Part shown: in pieces, positions 1 through 20,575 of the stretch
How the letters are laid out: every line of letters begins with the position of its first letter
Position numbering within the stretch: the stretch's first letter is position 1
Source: Zeus faber
Taxonomy: Eukaryota > Chordata > Actinopteri > Zeiformes > Zeidae
NCBI GenBank assembly: GCA_960531495.1
Contig: OY482859.1
Coordinates: 15,771,274 to 15,835,273 of the forward strand
DNA length: 64,000 bases
Direction of reading: 5' to 3'
Notes under the pieces: model-generated
Databases searched by the model: none
Told to the model about the DNA's origin: nothing
What the model saw: only the letters and a program-made list of their open reading frames with translations
Position numbers and translations under genes: made by a program

Positions 1-47
1 GACACCAAAAAAATGACAGTGTGGAGAGGTTGGGGAATGGACAACAC

Positions 48-48
48 A

Positions 49-98
<50 letters not shown>

Positions 99-124
99 AG
101 TAGGTGTGTGTGTGCGTGTGTGTG
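48..124. repeat. (GT)n microsatellite
   Basis: Nearly uninterrupted GT dinucleotides with a few interruptions (a GAGAGTA break, GC steps). Apparent Cys-Val ORFs across it are artefacts of the repeat. Confidence 0.95.
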
Positions 125-8272
<8,148 letters not shown>

Positions 8273-8405
8273 CACATAGGTCGTAGATGACGTCCATGGA
8301 CGAGGACCAGGAGTAGCGCTCCATTCCCATTTCGGCGAAGGAGCACGGTAGAGACTCCAGCTCATATGTGCCTCGCTTCTTCCAGTACAAGAACATTGTG
8401 AGCTC
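8273..8405 (-). CDS. Candidate internal exon of an unidentified minus-strand gene
   Basis: The minus strand has an open segment of 44 codons plus one base, ending at a good donor (TGTG/GTAAGATGG). Its acceptor is ACCCGAG/GAG at 8406-8408. The peptide starts ELTMFLYWKKRGTYELES and ends SMDVIYDLC. It is rich in Trp, Tyr and Met, and its codon use looks coding. It begins in phase 0, which matches the phase 0 end of the candidate exon at 8610-8722, so the two join without a frame break. I cannot name the family. The polypyrimidine tract of the acceptor is only moderate. A conserved non-coding element that is open by chance remains possible. Confidence 0.35.
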
Positions 8406-8609
8406 CTCGGGTGGTCACAGCCCAACGGGAACGGGGTAGCAAGCCCAATTACTTTCAAATAATTTCCCTCAAACCCAAACGGCAGCTTTTTGAACGTTGA
8501 CACAAAGTCCCTTCGCAAACGGTCGCTGTCAGGCAGCGTCTGAACCTCAGGCGTTTGTGAACTCTTCCCATTTGCAATCTTAAATACTAACTTGTTCCGT
8601 CCAACTTAC

Positions 8610-8722
8610 GTCCATATTCTGCCAACCGCCAGAATGTCGATTCAGAACCTCCACCGGCACGATGACCTCATTCAGCTGAGCTACTAAACACTTGCTTTTG
8701 AACATTAGATCCAAGCTTGGTG
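8610..8722 (-). CDS. Candidate internal exon of an unidentified minus-strand gene
   Basis: The minus-strand segment ends at a strong donor (ATGGAC/GTAAGTTGG, phase 0). It is preceded by a pyrimidine-rich stretch and two possible AG acceptors three bases apart (8722 or 8725 as first base). The frame reads PSLDLMFKSKCLVAQL and then a stretch ending GGWQNMD, 37 codons. It joins in frame to the candidate exon at 8273-8405. No domain is recognised. Confidence 0.35.
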
Positions 8723-8844
8723 CTTCTTTTCCAGCAAGTTGAAGTGAAGAAGCACGGCAGACAAACACTTTCCCTTTTTAAACGCCATTCCACGACGCCG
8801 CTCAAAATTAAATATCATATTATTGATTCTCATCCTATTGTGGT

Positions 8845-9243
8845 TTACCAGCACCCATGCAGTTTCCACCAGGCTGACCAAAGTGGACAACAGTGCAATA
8901 TGACTGACCACCATCCAGACTTTCCGACGCTACAGTCTGAACCATCCCATTTAATGTGAGTCTCTTTTTTACACGGCATCCCGTTGATTGTGAAGACCTT
9001 TCTGTTCCCGGGTATTAATCCACCGAAAGATGTGGAGCGATACAGCAGAACCGGGTACCCCGTTCTCGCCACACCATACGGTCCGCTTGATATATGAACT
9101 TGAAAGCGCTGACTGACAGGCGGAGGCTCTATTTGAAATATCTCAAAAGGTGTGGCCAAATCATTGCCACGAGCGAGTGAAATTTCCATTGCCGCGTCCT
9201 TCGCCGAGGCTCGACTTTCTCCATGGCAAACTTTCTCAAACTC
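8845..9243 (-). other. Long open frame, possible further exon
   Basis: A minus-strand frame is open from about 9243 down to 8845. It contains the segments EISLARGNDLATPFEIFQ and SFGGLIPGNRKVF. An AG at 9244-9245 would place it in phase with the candidate first exon at 16034-16125. However, I find no strong donor inside it, the acceptor is weak, and I recognise no domain. It may be an exon with a weak donor, a decayed exon, or a chance ORF. Confidence 0.15.
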
Positions 9244-10240
9244 TGCGAAACTTTAAGTGAGACAATCTGTTCATGTCATACTCCTGTGTAGGATCCGTGG
9301 GCATTGGAAGGGGGGGTCAACCCACTCCAGCAGACAAATGTAGTATTCATACCGAGCTGAGGTGCATGCTGGGACGGGAAACTGGGCCAATGGCTTTTCG
9401 ACTGCACAATATAAAGAGCTCTTTTCAACCCCCTCCTACATCCCGAGTAGACTTTATGTATTGCGCAAACTGTAAAAAGGCTGAAATTGTTCCGCATTAA
9501 TTAGAACCCTCGCCCTTTATGTTTCCTGAAAGATTTATTCCCTCTAATGAATGCTTGGCTTGGCTCAGCTATTTCCGTGGATGTACAATACAGAGACTGG
9601 AGGACAAATGTCCCTCTGTGAGATAAGCAAGGCCCTAAAAATCAAAGGCCATTATTCTAATAGATGGGAGATTTCAGACAAATAGGGCCTCGTTTTGAAA
9701 TGTCTCTCGAAAAAAAAAAAAAACCCGGTTAAAATCACATGCAGATAGATAGCGTAGTCTAGCCATAATATTTTCCCCTTAAGTGTTGCTTAAAGGGTCT
9801 ATGCACTGCTATTATACATCTAAAAATGGGAGAAGAAATACTGTGAGAATATACTGAGCCGGCCAGGAGAAGGGAGGGACGTTGTCACACACAACGACCC
9901 AAATGTCCAATTTTGGGATAAGAAATTAGAGGGTAGAATGGGAGCTGGTTTTTGCACTCGGCACTGGGCTCGGCAGACATATGGTAATAATCCCGGGCAG
10001 CTCTGAGCGAGCGGCTTCCTTTTAATGAAGAGAGCAGCCGTGCAGCATGAGAACTAGGCTGCAGGCGCAAGGGCCCATTTCCACCTACTGCAGAAACAAA
10101 GAGGGAGCGAGAGGAGGTATCAGACAAGCCTCCCTTTCATCATCCCGCGCTGAGCAGAGGACGGCATTTATGGACATCTCACAGGCTAGAAAATATATTC
10201 TGTTGTGTTACAAATTTTCTAAAATTGGGGTGCGTCCGGA

Positions 10241-10247
<7 letters not shown>

Positions 10248-10272
<25 letters not shown>

Positions 10273-10277
10273 ACACA

Positions 10278-10354
<77 letters not shown>

Positions 10355-10380
10355 ACACACACACACACACACATACACAC
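10248..10380. repeat. (CA)n microsatellite
   Basis: About 130 bp of CA dinucleotides with a few GA, CT and TA interruptions. Confidence 0.95.
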
Positions 10381-12500
10381 GTGTTAAAGATTGAATATGA
10401 AAGACTATTTTGTGACGAAGATAAGCCTTTCGATTGTTTCGGAAAGGACTGTGACAACTGAAACAGCCAACAACAGTCATGTTCACCATGAAAGGTTTTA
10501 GCAGTTAAGGTGTGTGGGCCGCATTTTCTGGCAGGGCCTAGCTTCAGGAAAACATTAGTGGGCCAGGCCAATTCTAATCCGTACCAGTAGAACCAAGGTT
10601 TTATCACAGGTGAGGAAGCTGCAATTGCTGCCAATAACAAAGGACAGGAACACAGGAATGTGAGCATAAACATGAATACCAACTGTCATCAATTGCTATA
10701 CAGGTGCTCGTAATGGTTGGGATTTCTATGAGCTTTACTAATACAAAAGGCAGGTAAAACATGACGATAAAATGAAAAAAATCATGATTGATTATTTGCT
10801 TCAACAAGGGAAGGAATATCACATAGATATGACTAAAGAAAGACTATTCATTACAGCTCCTGCTCTACTAACTCCAGTGAACCACAGACTTCACCCTCGT
10901 TTTTTTTTCTTATATCCTTTTCCGCTGCGAGAAGTGCTTTGACGGCAAAGAGAAAATGTTCATTATTTCGCAAATACATGGGAAAACAACTCGTTTTTTT
11001 TGCGAGCACAGCATTTTGCAGCCTTTGGACCTCTAACAGAAACTGGCGGAATTGTACATTTCTGTGAGACTCTGACAGCGCTGAAAAGGCCTACCATCAG
11101 CATCACAACATGAGGAAACGCGGTGATCATTCGGAACAGCCTTCTTTCAGCTGAGCTGGCACTTCAAATACATTTCCACATACGCAAACGTGAAAAGAAA
11201 AACGCTCTTGCGCTTTGGTCCGTTTCTCGATCGGAGCGGCAACGGAAGACGCCAGCCGTTCTTCTGGTGAGGCGAGACTGGTTGACTGAGCTCCTCGGCA
11301 CAATCGTCCTCTCCGAAAGTATTAATCAGGCTGCACGATCTGAGTGTTTGACTGAGGGCCGCGGAAGCGTCTGCACCGGTGTGTGTGCACGCCGGGGAAA
11401 GAGTGTGTAAAGCCCTGGTGCTGACAGAGAGAGGGGGCAGTTGAAGTTGTGCGTGCCCATGTGGAGGAGGTTTAGAGTTATATTTAGCAAGGTGGTCCAT
11501 CACGCAGACCGGGGTTAACCCTTTACCAACACTGACTAAACACTCCCAAGACTTTCAAGTGGGGGGCGAAATTATTTTTAAATCATCGCCCGAGCAAGAG
11601 CAAAACATTCTGAGTCGGCCATTAATTGGTGAACAGTGTGAGGTCCAATAATGACTCATAATATGTATAAATAGAAGACTGATCTGTTCCTACGCACACC
11701 GATCTCGTACCATTTTGTTTCTTGATGTTCGATGCCTTTTCCATTCATGGTTTCTTTTGGACACAGTGTTTTCCGTACGCAATGTCCACCGCAGCGAGCC
11801 TTGCTGCTCCTCGGACACCGCATTTGAGGACTTTTAACGTTCGGTAAAGACTGCGCGAAACAACTTGGCAAAAAGACTGATTAGTCAACAAACGCCTATC
11901 ACAGGGAATCATGAGAGCAATTATGAACCGGGCCATTGTTTTCATCCAATATCACTGCAGTCATCTGCTATTTTGTTCAGGTGGACCAACGCGTCGTCCA
12001 TACGGCTTTGTTCATCATAGCGGTAATCTATCCCTTTCAAGTTAAGGTTAAGTTAAGGTGATTTTACCGAATACATAGTATGTGCTTGCCGTATGTTGCT
12101 CAATAGTCCCACAGTAATTCACTGGTGAAACAAACCCTTCCGTTTGAAGTAAAATAAATATTAAAAATACATATTATAATGCATACACAATAATACACCA
12201 CACACACACACCCAGTTAATAATAATAAGTTAGTAATATCACCCAGTTAAAGTGAATTCAAGCAACAATTCACACCCTGCTAGTAGAGATTTGTCCTATA
12301 GCTTCCCAGCTATGGAGCCTTATGTATATTTTTATATCCAAGGACACAGTAAACTATTGACATGGTGACATCCTGAAATTTCACTGATATGCATGACAAA
12401 CAGGATCACAAAAACATCACTAAATCCTCTTAAATCTGAAGAAGTAAAGATGAAATTGTCTTAAGAGACCAGTAGAGGTAAACAATAAGTGCCATTTCAA

Positions 12501-12501
<1 letters not shown>

Positions 12502-12596
<95 letters not shown>
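12502..12596. repeat. (CA)n microsatellite
   Basis: Perfect CA dinucleotides for about 95 bp. The sequence on its right side (TTCTGTTTGAAGTAAAAT, then ATACATATTATAA) partly repeats the sequence at about 12138-12180, so the area has a small local duplication. Confidence 0.95.
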
Positions 12597-12599
<3 letters not shown>

Positions 12600-14098
12600 C
12601 TGTTTGAAGTAAAATGATTACAATACATATTATAACACACACAAATACATAATATACACATATTAAAAACTTTGAGATGTCTATGTGCACAAATCTACGC
12701 AAAGGAAGTGAGGCTGACGCATTTGCCAAAAAGGGCGTGTCGGCCCATCCCCACCAAATAAATGATCAGACGTGTAATTTTGAAGTTCATCCTATAACAG
12801 CCATCTCAGATTGACAGCACTTCAACTTGTTGACATAAATAATCCCATAATTGAAGCAACCTGGTTGAAATTGCAGTGGTCGCTGCCGTTCAGACCCACC
12901 CCGCGCCAATAACAGGCGTAACAGAAATCAAAACACTTATTCCGTGGAAGTACGGTCATCGCCGTTGGGAAGGCTGCAATATTCATAAACAGTCATTTAG
13001 CCAGGGTGGGAGCTGCCATGTGTGGAAGACACAATCAGAGATTCAACACTTCTCATTATGTTTCAGGAGTTAAAAGCAGGTGTGTGCGCATCCAACCTCA
13101 AAAAGCTCCTCTAATGACATACTATCCAGTCCTTAAACGGTACCACTGACCACATTATGGGATGTTCCCCTAACAGACAATATTGAGGGTTACCTCGAAC
13201 TTGAATGAAAAAACGATTAAACTGGTGAATACATTGATTTATAAATGTAGTTCAAGTGAAGAGTGGAACCGAACATCACCTACATGGGTGAATCCAGAGG
13301 CCATACAATACGTGCTTTACAGGTAAGAAGAGATCCCAAGAGAAAGAGTCCTAGAACAGTATCGTATCGCGTTTTTCTGTGCGTTCTTCAATTCTGTGGA
13401 ATAGTGATGGATGATGGGGAAAAAGATATGCGAAGGAGGGGGGAAAATGGCCTCCAGCTGTGAGCATATGTTTTTGGCAATGACTTCATCTGTGACCGAC
13501 AATAGTGGGAATGACTTTGCAGAGATGTACAGAGAGGCTCCTGGTTCACACGCGCGCACGCACGCCCACGCACGCGCGCGTCCCGAAGCCGGTGCTGACA
13601 TATTCACCTTTTGAATAGAAGACTCAATGAGTGAAAGAGCTCCTAAAGCCAAGGAGACAAACCATCAGCTAAATCATTCACGTGGCATCGTTCTCGGGAA
13701 TACGGTGGCACTTTCTAAAATAGGAGCAGCAGCTACAGTTTGATAAATAATACATCTCTAGGTCAAAATATTCGCCATGTGTCATACTTTCAAGAAGTAT
13801 TTTTCAAACTCATGAGATACCTTTGCTCGCAGACGTGCAGGGTAGGAATAAAACAAGTGGTACACCGGTGAGTTTTGGTCTGCACTGCAAAACTATCAAA
13901 CCGTTATCAAATTCACGTTCATTTAGATTTGTATCACTACCTGTGGGCTACATTTATAGGAGCGTGAAAGGAAAATCCTTTGATAAAACCGAGCAGGATA
14001 CACAAACAGTTCAATAACACGAAACAGACAAAGTAGCTATGCTTCAGCAGGAGCGATCCAAAACTCCAGAGTACCAACAGGAAGAGAGGAAAGTCAAA

Positions 14099-14153
14099 GG
14101 GGGGGGGGGGGGGGGCAACAATGAGGGAAAAAAAAAAAAAAAAAAAAAAAAAC
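14099..14153. repeat. Poly-G followed by poly-A tract
   Basis: A run of about 17 G is followed, after a 12-bp spacer, by about 24 A. Such runs are prone to slippage and sequencing error. Confidence 0.9.
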
Positions 14154-14258
14154 CCCAAAAAAAACGAACAATGGAAGCACGGTTTGAAGGCGGAAGTTTA
14201 AACTGTTATAAGCCACAAGCCCGGCTAAATCTCTACTACAAGACACAGTCCGGCATCA

Positions 14259-14400
<142 letters not shown>

Positions 14401-16033
14401 CAGAGTGACAGGTTGGCAGCCATGTGGTTTGGAACGCCGGTCACTCTACGTAACCCTTTTAGGCTCCGCATTTTAAGATTAAAAACCACCGGCTCCGTTC
14501 AGAGACTCTTCTCCCGCACGAAAACGACGACGATTTAAGCTATCTTAACGGGCACCAAAAGCTATTCACGGCATGCCGTCTCATCGGCGAGGCGGCGTGG
14601 ATTTAACAGATGTCCCTTCCTCACACATGGGCTGACAACGGCAGTAAAATGACCGCATCGTATTTGTCAATCAAAAGAAAAACAACAACGTTTTCTTCTT
14701 TTAATGCCTATTTTTGTTGTGGGTGGCTAGCGAGCAGACAAGACATCTGGTCCCAGATTAGACTAGTGCGTTTAAGACAGGCTTAAGACTCTGGTGGCCT
14801 GGAACACTGAAGGGTTCCAGACTCAACCAAATAGGCCGCTCAACTTTAACTCCGTGCTCACTTCACTTACTGTACCTAGACGGTGGCAGGCCGCAGTCAT
14901 AAATTGAGGGACGTGTCAGCATTGAGCCTGACGTGTGAAGCCAGTGGGAAACCAGGAAATTTAAATTGGGAACAGACCGCCATTTTAAATCGCCCCCATG
15001 ACCATGAATCTCAGCAAATGGGTATTGTTGCATATTCACAACTTTTGAGACACCCACAGGCAGGCCTGATGCATCTGCCGAAAAGGCTGTGTGGGGTGTG
15101 TGGGTGTATTTTTACTGTAACGGCTATTTCAGATAGACATCAGCTCTTCCAACTTGTTCATGGAATATAATCTTTTCATCAGAGGTCCAATGGCTATAGA
15201 AGCCGAAGGCCGCGATATCCTGAAGTAAAATGTCACTTTTAATAAGTAGAAAGCAAATTGTGTGGCATATATGGAGGCTTGCCATGAGGAGGGAAGTGCA
15301 ATTATTATTTGTGGAAGACACTTATTAAACAGGGATAAATCAATCACCTACAGCCTCCTGTGTTGAATGACAATGTTGCTACCCCAGGCAGAGTTCATGC
15401 CTTTAATCCCCGCAGTCAGAATGTACTGTCCCGTTTTCTTCCAACATACTTAGCCCTATCCGAGCAGATTCGTGGGCTTACTAATCCAATTATTAACTTG
15501 GTGCCTACTGTAAACAGAAAGGTATAAAACACTTTTATTTTGGCCTGCGTGGGGAACCATAACCACAAACGGCCATGTGGCCCCCGTTAAAGAAGCGAGA
15601 TTCATCACATCGTGGGGATGGGAGTGAAATTGCATTGAGAATGAATAATAATGAAACGCAATAAAACACGGGTCTGCGGTGTGATGGTGCGATGAACAAT
15701 ATACCCCTGTGACTAAACTGAACTTTAAGATGACTAATGCAGCCCGAAGTTGATTTGGAATAAGATCACACATCCCGAGGAAGGCTGAGCGTCTGAGAAT
15801 GCCAGAATGGAAGCGGTGGCATGAAGAGGGGGAAAGAAAAGGTTCTCAGTGGAGCCGATGAAATGTTTTGTATGTATTGTTGGTTGGGGGGGTGTATTGT
15901 ACATTCCAATTGTTTATATGCTTTTTGGGTTAAACGCCTATTTCATTTTCGATTTGTTTTGTTTGTTATTATTATTGCCTATTACGTTGATCTATATCTA
16001 AATATGTACACGGCCTGTACAATGTTTACTTAC

Positions 16034-16125
16034 TGAGTCGTAGCCTCAGACCGAGCCAGCTCCTTGGGGGTGATTTGTGGAGGACCGAATTCATGCTCCA
16101 CTTGTTGGGAACCATCCAGGCGCAT
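16034..16125 (-). CDS. Candidate first coding exon of an unidentified minus-strand gene
   Basis: On the minus strand an ATG (16123-16125) lies at the edge of a CpG-rich patch. It opens a frame of 30 codons plus two bases that ends at a consensus donor (GACTCA/GTAAGTAAAC). The peptide begins MRLDGSQQVEHEFGPP and is hydrophilic. The setting (CpG-rich upstream, ATG, strong donor) fits a first exon. No family is recognised. A second ATG in another frame (encoding MVPNKWSM...) also reaches the donor, so the frame is not certain. Confidence 0.35.
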
Positions 16126-16770
16126 GTAAATTCTCCCGGAACTTCCTCGGCGGCGCCGCTTAGTTTCCGCGGCTTCTTTGGGTCAGTTCGTCGTTGAAAG
16201 ACTAACCCTGGCTTTCTTTCTCCCTCCGACCCCACGCGGAAAAAAACCCCCAAAACAAAACAAAAACAAAAAACACACACACACAGACAGACACACAGGC
16301 ACACACACACAGACACACACAAAAACGACTTTTAGGTCTTCTTCATCGTGTCACTCTCAGACGTGGCCCCCGCCATACCTCTCTACTTCCACCGCCTCGA
16401 CGACCACCCGACCGGCGTCTTGTTGTTGTTTTGTCGCCGGCGGAGCTCCGCGTCCGGTTCTTGGAAGGACGCGCACTATCCCTTTAACAATGCGCGTCTA
16501 AATCGGCGACTCCGTCGGCAAGATCGGCTCCCTCGACTCTAAACTGGGCGCCGCGAAAGTCGGCGACATTCCCGTCTGGTCTCGGTCTCGGCGTCGGCGT
16601 CGGCGGACGGTCCGTGTCCCGGTGCAGCGGTGTCTCCTTACCCATTCATTCGGACTCGGTCCGGGGCTGAGCGTTGGCTGCAGTGGCGCCGCGTGGCCGC
16701 TAGAGGCGGAGCGCTTTGTTATTGATCCGACTTAAAGAAGCAGCGGCGGGTGATCGTGGAGACCGTGCGA
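16126..16770 (-). promoter_or_regulatory. CpG-rich patch, possible promoter
   Basis: This stretch is far richer in CpG than its surroundings (GGCGGCGCC, GTCGGCGTCGGCGTCGG and similar). It lies directly upstream of the candidate minus-strand first exon at 16034-16125. An interrupted CA tract sits at about 16273-16320. Promoter function is inferred from composition only. Confidence 0.4.
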
Positions 16771-17459
16771 CGTTCACAAACTACACCGACGTCCCCTCAA
16801 CCTCGAAGAAATGATTATTACATTTCAGAAAAAAGTCTTGCAATGTCTGTCTTTTTTTTTTTATGCCCCCCCCCCCCCCCCCGTTTTGACCGCGGTAGCG
16901 CCGTCCTCCATGGGAGACGTTTCTTTCTTAATCGCCAATCGTCACGGTTTATTTCACGTCACTGAACGTAAACACAGCCTGACGAACAATCAATACGTCA
17001 CAAATGCGCATAACTTTTCTTACTTATTATTAGTAGTAGTAGTAGTAGTAGTAGTGGTACGACTGTCTCGCTCTCAATTCACCAAGTTGAAATCCAAAAG
17101 GGATTTATTGCCACGGCAAATACGGGTATGCTTGATTGCCAAAGCAAATAAAAAATAAAAAAAACATAAACAAAAAAAATATATACAATAAATGTAAATG
17201 TTACCGTAAAATAAGTGATACAAATACGTGCGTGTGACCTAAAATGGACTTAAAATATAAAACAAAAACTGACACAAAAATAACATTTTAAACACGCGCA
17301 CACACACACACACTAAAACTGTATCAACAATTACGGACTTTATTTTTTTGTATTTGTATTTATGTATGCATAATGTACATACAGTATACTGTGTGAGATG
17401 GTGAACACCTTGAGATCTTTACAAACTAGACCCCGTACAGGATATAATAACATATGTTT

Positions 17460-17463
<4 letters not shown>

Positions 17464-17541
<78 letters not shown>
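17464..17541. repeat. (TA)n microsatellite
   Basis: About 78 bp of perfect TA dinucleotides in an AT-rich neighbourhood. Confidence 0.95.
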
Positions 17542-17543
<2 letters not shown>

Positions 17544-17696
17544 CTATAGTATTTTATTTTTCTTTCATATTGTTTGAATTCCCAGCATTTTAAATAATCT
17601 GTTGCCATCACATTTGAGTTGACCTGCACAGAGAAAATAAAACCCCACTTGAAACCATAACATATTTTAGGGGGCTATATTTAAGCATCACCTATA

Positions 17697-17697
17697 A

Positions 17698-17728
<31 letters not shown>

Positions 17729-17729
17729 T
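17697..17729. repeat. (AAT)n trinucleotide repeat
   Basis: About eleven AAT units. A shorter AGT-type array lies at about 17031-17052. Confidence 0.9.
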
Positions 17730-17779
17730 CAAAAGTTCATTTGCATAGATAAAACAACTTCTTCTGATGGGATGTTTAC

Positions 17780-17939
17780 CCTCCTGAATGCACTCGTTTG
17801 AAATCGAGGTCAAACAGTTTGCGTGATAATTCATCTGCGGCCGTGCGTGGTTCTGCCGGGCTGCTCAGACAGGTGGCCCCCATACTCCCCTGGACAATGA
17901 TCAAGGCTTTGGTAAAGCAGACCAAGGCCCTCGGCTCTC
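17780..17939 (-). CDS. Candidate exon of an unidentified minus-strand gene
   Basis: The minus-strand segment of 160 bases lies between an acceptor (CTTGGCAG/GAGAGCC) and a donor (AGGAGG/GTAAAC). Its frame includes ALVCFTKALIIVQG and DELSRKLFDLDFKRVHSGG. It reads through 52 codons without a stop and ends in phase 2, the same phase as the candidate exon at 16034-16125. The plus strand is also open here with its own GT donor (AAGAG/GTACCA), so the strand is not certain. No family is recognised. Confidence 0.3.
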
Positions 17940-18199
17940 CTGCCAAGAGGTACCACATGAGTAATATAATTTTTCTTCCACGATATATCCTATAGATTTT
18001 AATAAATCTTCCAACAGTAACAGAGTAAGTAAATAGCAATCTGTTTTGTTTTAACAATCCCGAATGTCTATTCGGTTTCCTTTTAACTGTTCGGGTTTTG
18101 TTTTCAGGTCACAGAAACAGGTTTAATATGAAACATTTTCATTTTTCCTCTCCAAATGTCCTTGACCTCCGTTCAAAACAAATGGTCTTGGGCCTAATT

Positions 18200-18520
18200 T
18201 GGGAGTGAAGTCCCCCCCCCCCCCCCGCCCGAGAGCCGCGCTGCTCTCTCTCCGTTACCGGCACACCGCCCCACGCGTTGACGTGGAGCTCCGTTCAAAC
18301 CTCCGGGTTCAGTTCTAGAGATACGGACGGAGTCGCCCGAATGTGAGGCGTGTTTATTCCCCCACAGTTGCGGCCGGTGCGGACGGTAACCCCGGCAGCC
18401 GGGTCGCTCTCTGTGGTTTGCATGAGCTCCATGGGGAAATGTCTGTCCTGACAAAGCCAAAACAATAAGCCTACCATGGTGTAGCCTCGCTCGTTCAAAT
18501 GCCCCCACCCTCGACAAAGG
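18200..18520. promoter_or_regulatory. CpG-rich patch
   Basis: This is a GC- and CpG-rich stretch next to a poly-C run at about 18213-18226. A 128-codon minus-strand ORF through it is Arg- and Gly-rich and looks like a by-product of base composition. It could be a promoter or a GC-rich element; nothing decides it. Confidence 0.3.
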
Positions 18521-18775
18521 GGTGGGAAACCGCGAACAAAGCGAGGCAAGGGACAGATAGGGGATGTTTAAATAGCCCACTTAACAAATTAGCAATTCTC
18601 CACAGCATGAATGGGTGTTTACGACTGAGTTCTTCATGCTTCCAAATAGTGCCTGGTTCCAGTCAACTAGGCAAATAACCTTGTTTACCCTCTACATACG
18701 GTCGCGAAGCACACGCATACACAAGCCATAGGATCCAAATCTTCCTAGTTCTGACCCTTACCATACAGGGGGTTG

Positions 18776-19980
18776 GGGAAAATAATGGAAACAACTCAAT
18801 TATCAACATCAAGGACCTAATGAGGTGCATAGACACCCTCCGCCTTCCGAATCCGCTTCTTAGACTGTCACAGAAGTCCCGGACTGGCCTGTGTGTGGAT
18901 ATTGGACTGTTATTTGAAAGATGATGGGAAACTACTACGTGATCATATCTCAGAACGTCCCGCGACGCTTTTACTGTATGATCAGGTGAATCACACCGGG
19001 TGATTCGGGCGCCATATTAGGCAGTTGCCTGTGTCGTGGTTGTCATGAAACCACTTTTTTTAAGTCATCATCATCAAGCAGGCGCTTTTGTCCAGACCGA
19101 CTTGCAATTATTCACACAGTGATGGATGCGATCATCGGTAGCAATCAAGGGGTTAAGTGCTCAAGGACACTACGAGGAGGAGCTGGGAATCGAACCAGCA
19201 ACCTTCGGATTACTAGGCGACCCGTTCTACCCCTTCAGCTCCCGCCGCCTTATTATTATTGAATTATTCAATATTGAATTTGTTTAGTGGTGGATTTGGC
19301 AGCATTATAACCCGGAATATGGGACCATCACAAGGGAACAGTGTTTGCACAATGCTTGCACTAGTTTTGTAAAATGGCCTTATATAGCAGTCCTTGACCG
19401 TTATACAACCATGCAGAGCAATTATTCGACCTAATTACTCCCATGAGACGGCTGCCCATACCATTACGGATCCCCCACCATTAACATTTGGCAACAGACA
19501 CTGTAGGTTGGATGCATCCTTCGCCTTTCTCTCCTGTCAGAAGGTATAAAATAGTGTGAAAGATGAATCAGACCTTTTACCTTTTGTTTTGAGCTCCTTA
19601 CATAAGGATATGCATCTTTGTGTGTTTGCGAACGGTGGCCCTGACATAAATCCTTTCTCCGTGAAGCTCACGTGTCGTTTTTATTGTTGGGGTCGGGTGA
19701 TAGAAGCGCAGTCCATTCAAGTCCGTTGGTAATCTCTTTGCTGATGCAGCTTGTCCATGTTTGGGTCATGCTGGCATGATTCTTTGAGACCTTTTCCCTT
19801 GACACATTAAATAATTCTGCAGTTTTGTGAATGACACACTCCCAGTTCAGACTACTTGGCCTCTTTAGAACTCTGCTAGTTGGCTGATGTCGTTTTGAAT
19901 ACTCACATACTAAAGTGCTAATTGTCTGATCTCTCATACATGCACATACTAATTGACATCGAAGCTATGACTCACAATTA
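18776..19980 (-). mobile_element. Degraded Tc1/mariner-like DNA transposon
   Basis: The left part (from CAGGGGGTTGGGGAAAAT at 18776) resembles the terminal sequence of fish Tc1-like elements. The minus strand near the right end (19668-19937) has a 90-codon ORF with the helix-turn-helix-like segment KTAELFNVSREKVSK, typical of the DNA-binding part of Tc1-family transposases. The reading frame is broken elsewhere and no catalytic core can be read. A SINE interrupts it at about 19062-19249. I could not find the second terminal repeat, so the right boundary is approximate. Confidence 0.5.
19062..19249 (-). mobile_element. tRNA-derived SINE
   Basis: Read on the minus strand it starts with a tRNA-like head containing a B-box-like GGTTCGATTCC. 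The 'TCCTTGAGCACTTAACCCC' segment follows, and then the widespread fish SINE tail that on the plus strand reads GCAGGCGCTTTTGTCC. It lies within the Tc1-like remnant, so it inserted later. A tail-only relative is at about 51697-51750. Confidence 0.7.
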
Positions 19981-20040
19981 GAGCTGCGTTTGTAATCAGG
20001 GGTCCAGCCCCGAAGCTTTTGTTAATGAAAAACTGTCATG

Positions 20041-20575
20041 TCAGTGGTGTGTGGATTTCATGGATCTCATCATGGATTTCACTCACAGACAAGATGAATA
20101 AAATGTGTATTCGGGGCAGTTCCGACATGCCGTCCTCCAAGTTTGTTCCAGATCAGCCCATTATTGTGGAATTTTTTTATTTAAAAAACTTTTTTTTTTT
20201 TTTTTTTTATCATCCCCGCAACAGGCGCACATGCACAAATGACGGATTACGCAGGTCACATGACAGCATTGCAGTCTAGTGATTGGTTAGCAATCGGGAC
20301 CCCACCAAGATGGCGGTATGTGTAGATGTAACTGATTTCAGAACTTAATGGATGTCATGGAGCCGACAAACTCAGACAAAATGAATAAGATGTGTATTTG
20401 GGACAGTTTCAACATGGCGTCATTCGAGTTTCATCCAGATCGGCGGTTCAGTGTTGTGGAAGAAGTTTGTGATCAACAATCGCAACCTCACCAGGATGGC
20501 GCCACGCAAAGCACGCATGTGCAAGTTGACGGAGTACAAAGAATTACGTGACAGTTATAGTCACGATTGGACTTT
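20041..20575. repeat. Imperfect tandem duplication, about 285-bp period
   Basis: Two diverged copies lie side by side. Both contain GACAA(G/A)ATGAATAA followed by ATGTGTATT, then C(A/C)AGTT...CATG(C/G)CGTC, a CCAGATC block, TGTGGAA, and later an ACGCA...GTCACATGAC- or TTACGTGAC-like block. Copy 1 is about 20065-20290 and copy 2 about 20350-20570. Copy 1 also carries a poly-T run. Confidence 0.7.

Noticed and set aside
18194..18580. 128-codon minus-strand ORF
   Set aside because: Arg/Gly-rich in a CpG-rich stretch, with no start context or splice support; composition explains it.
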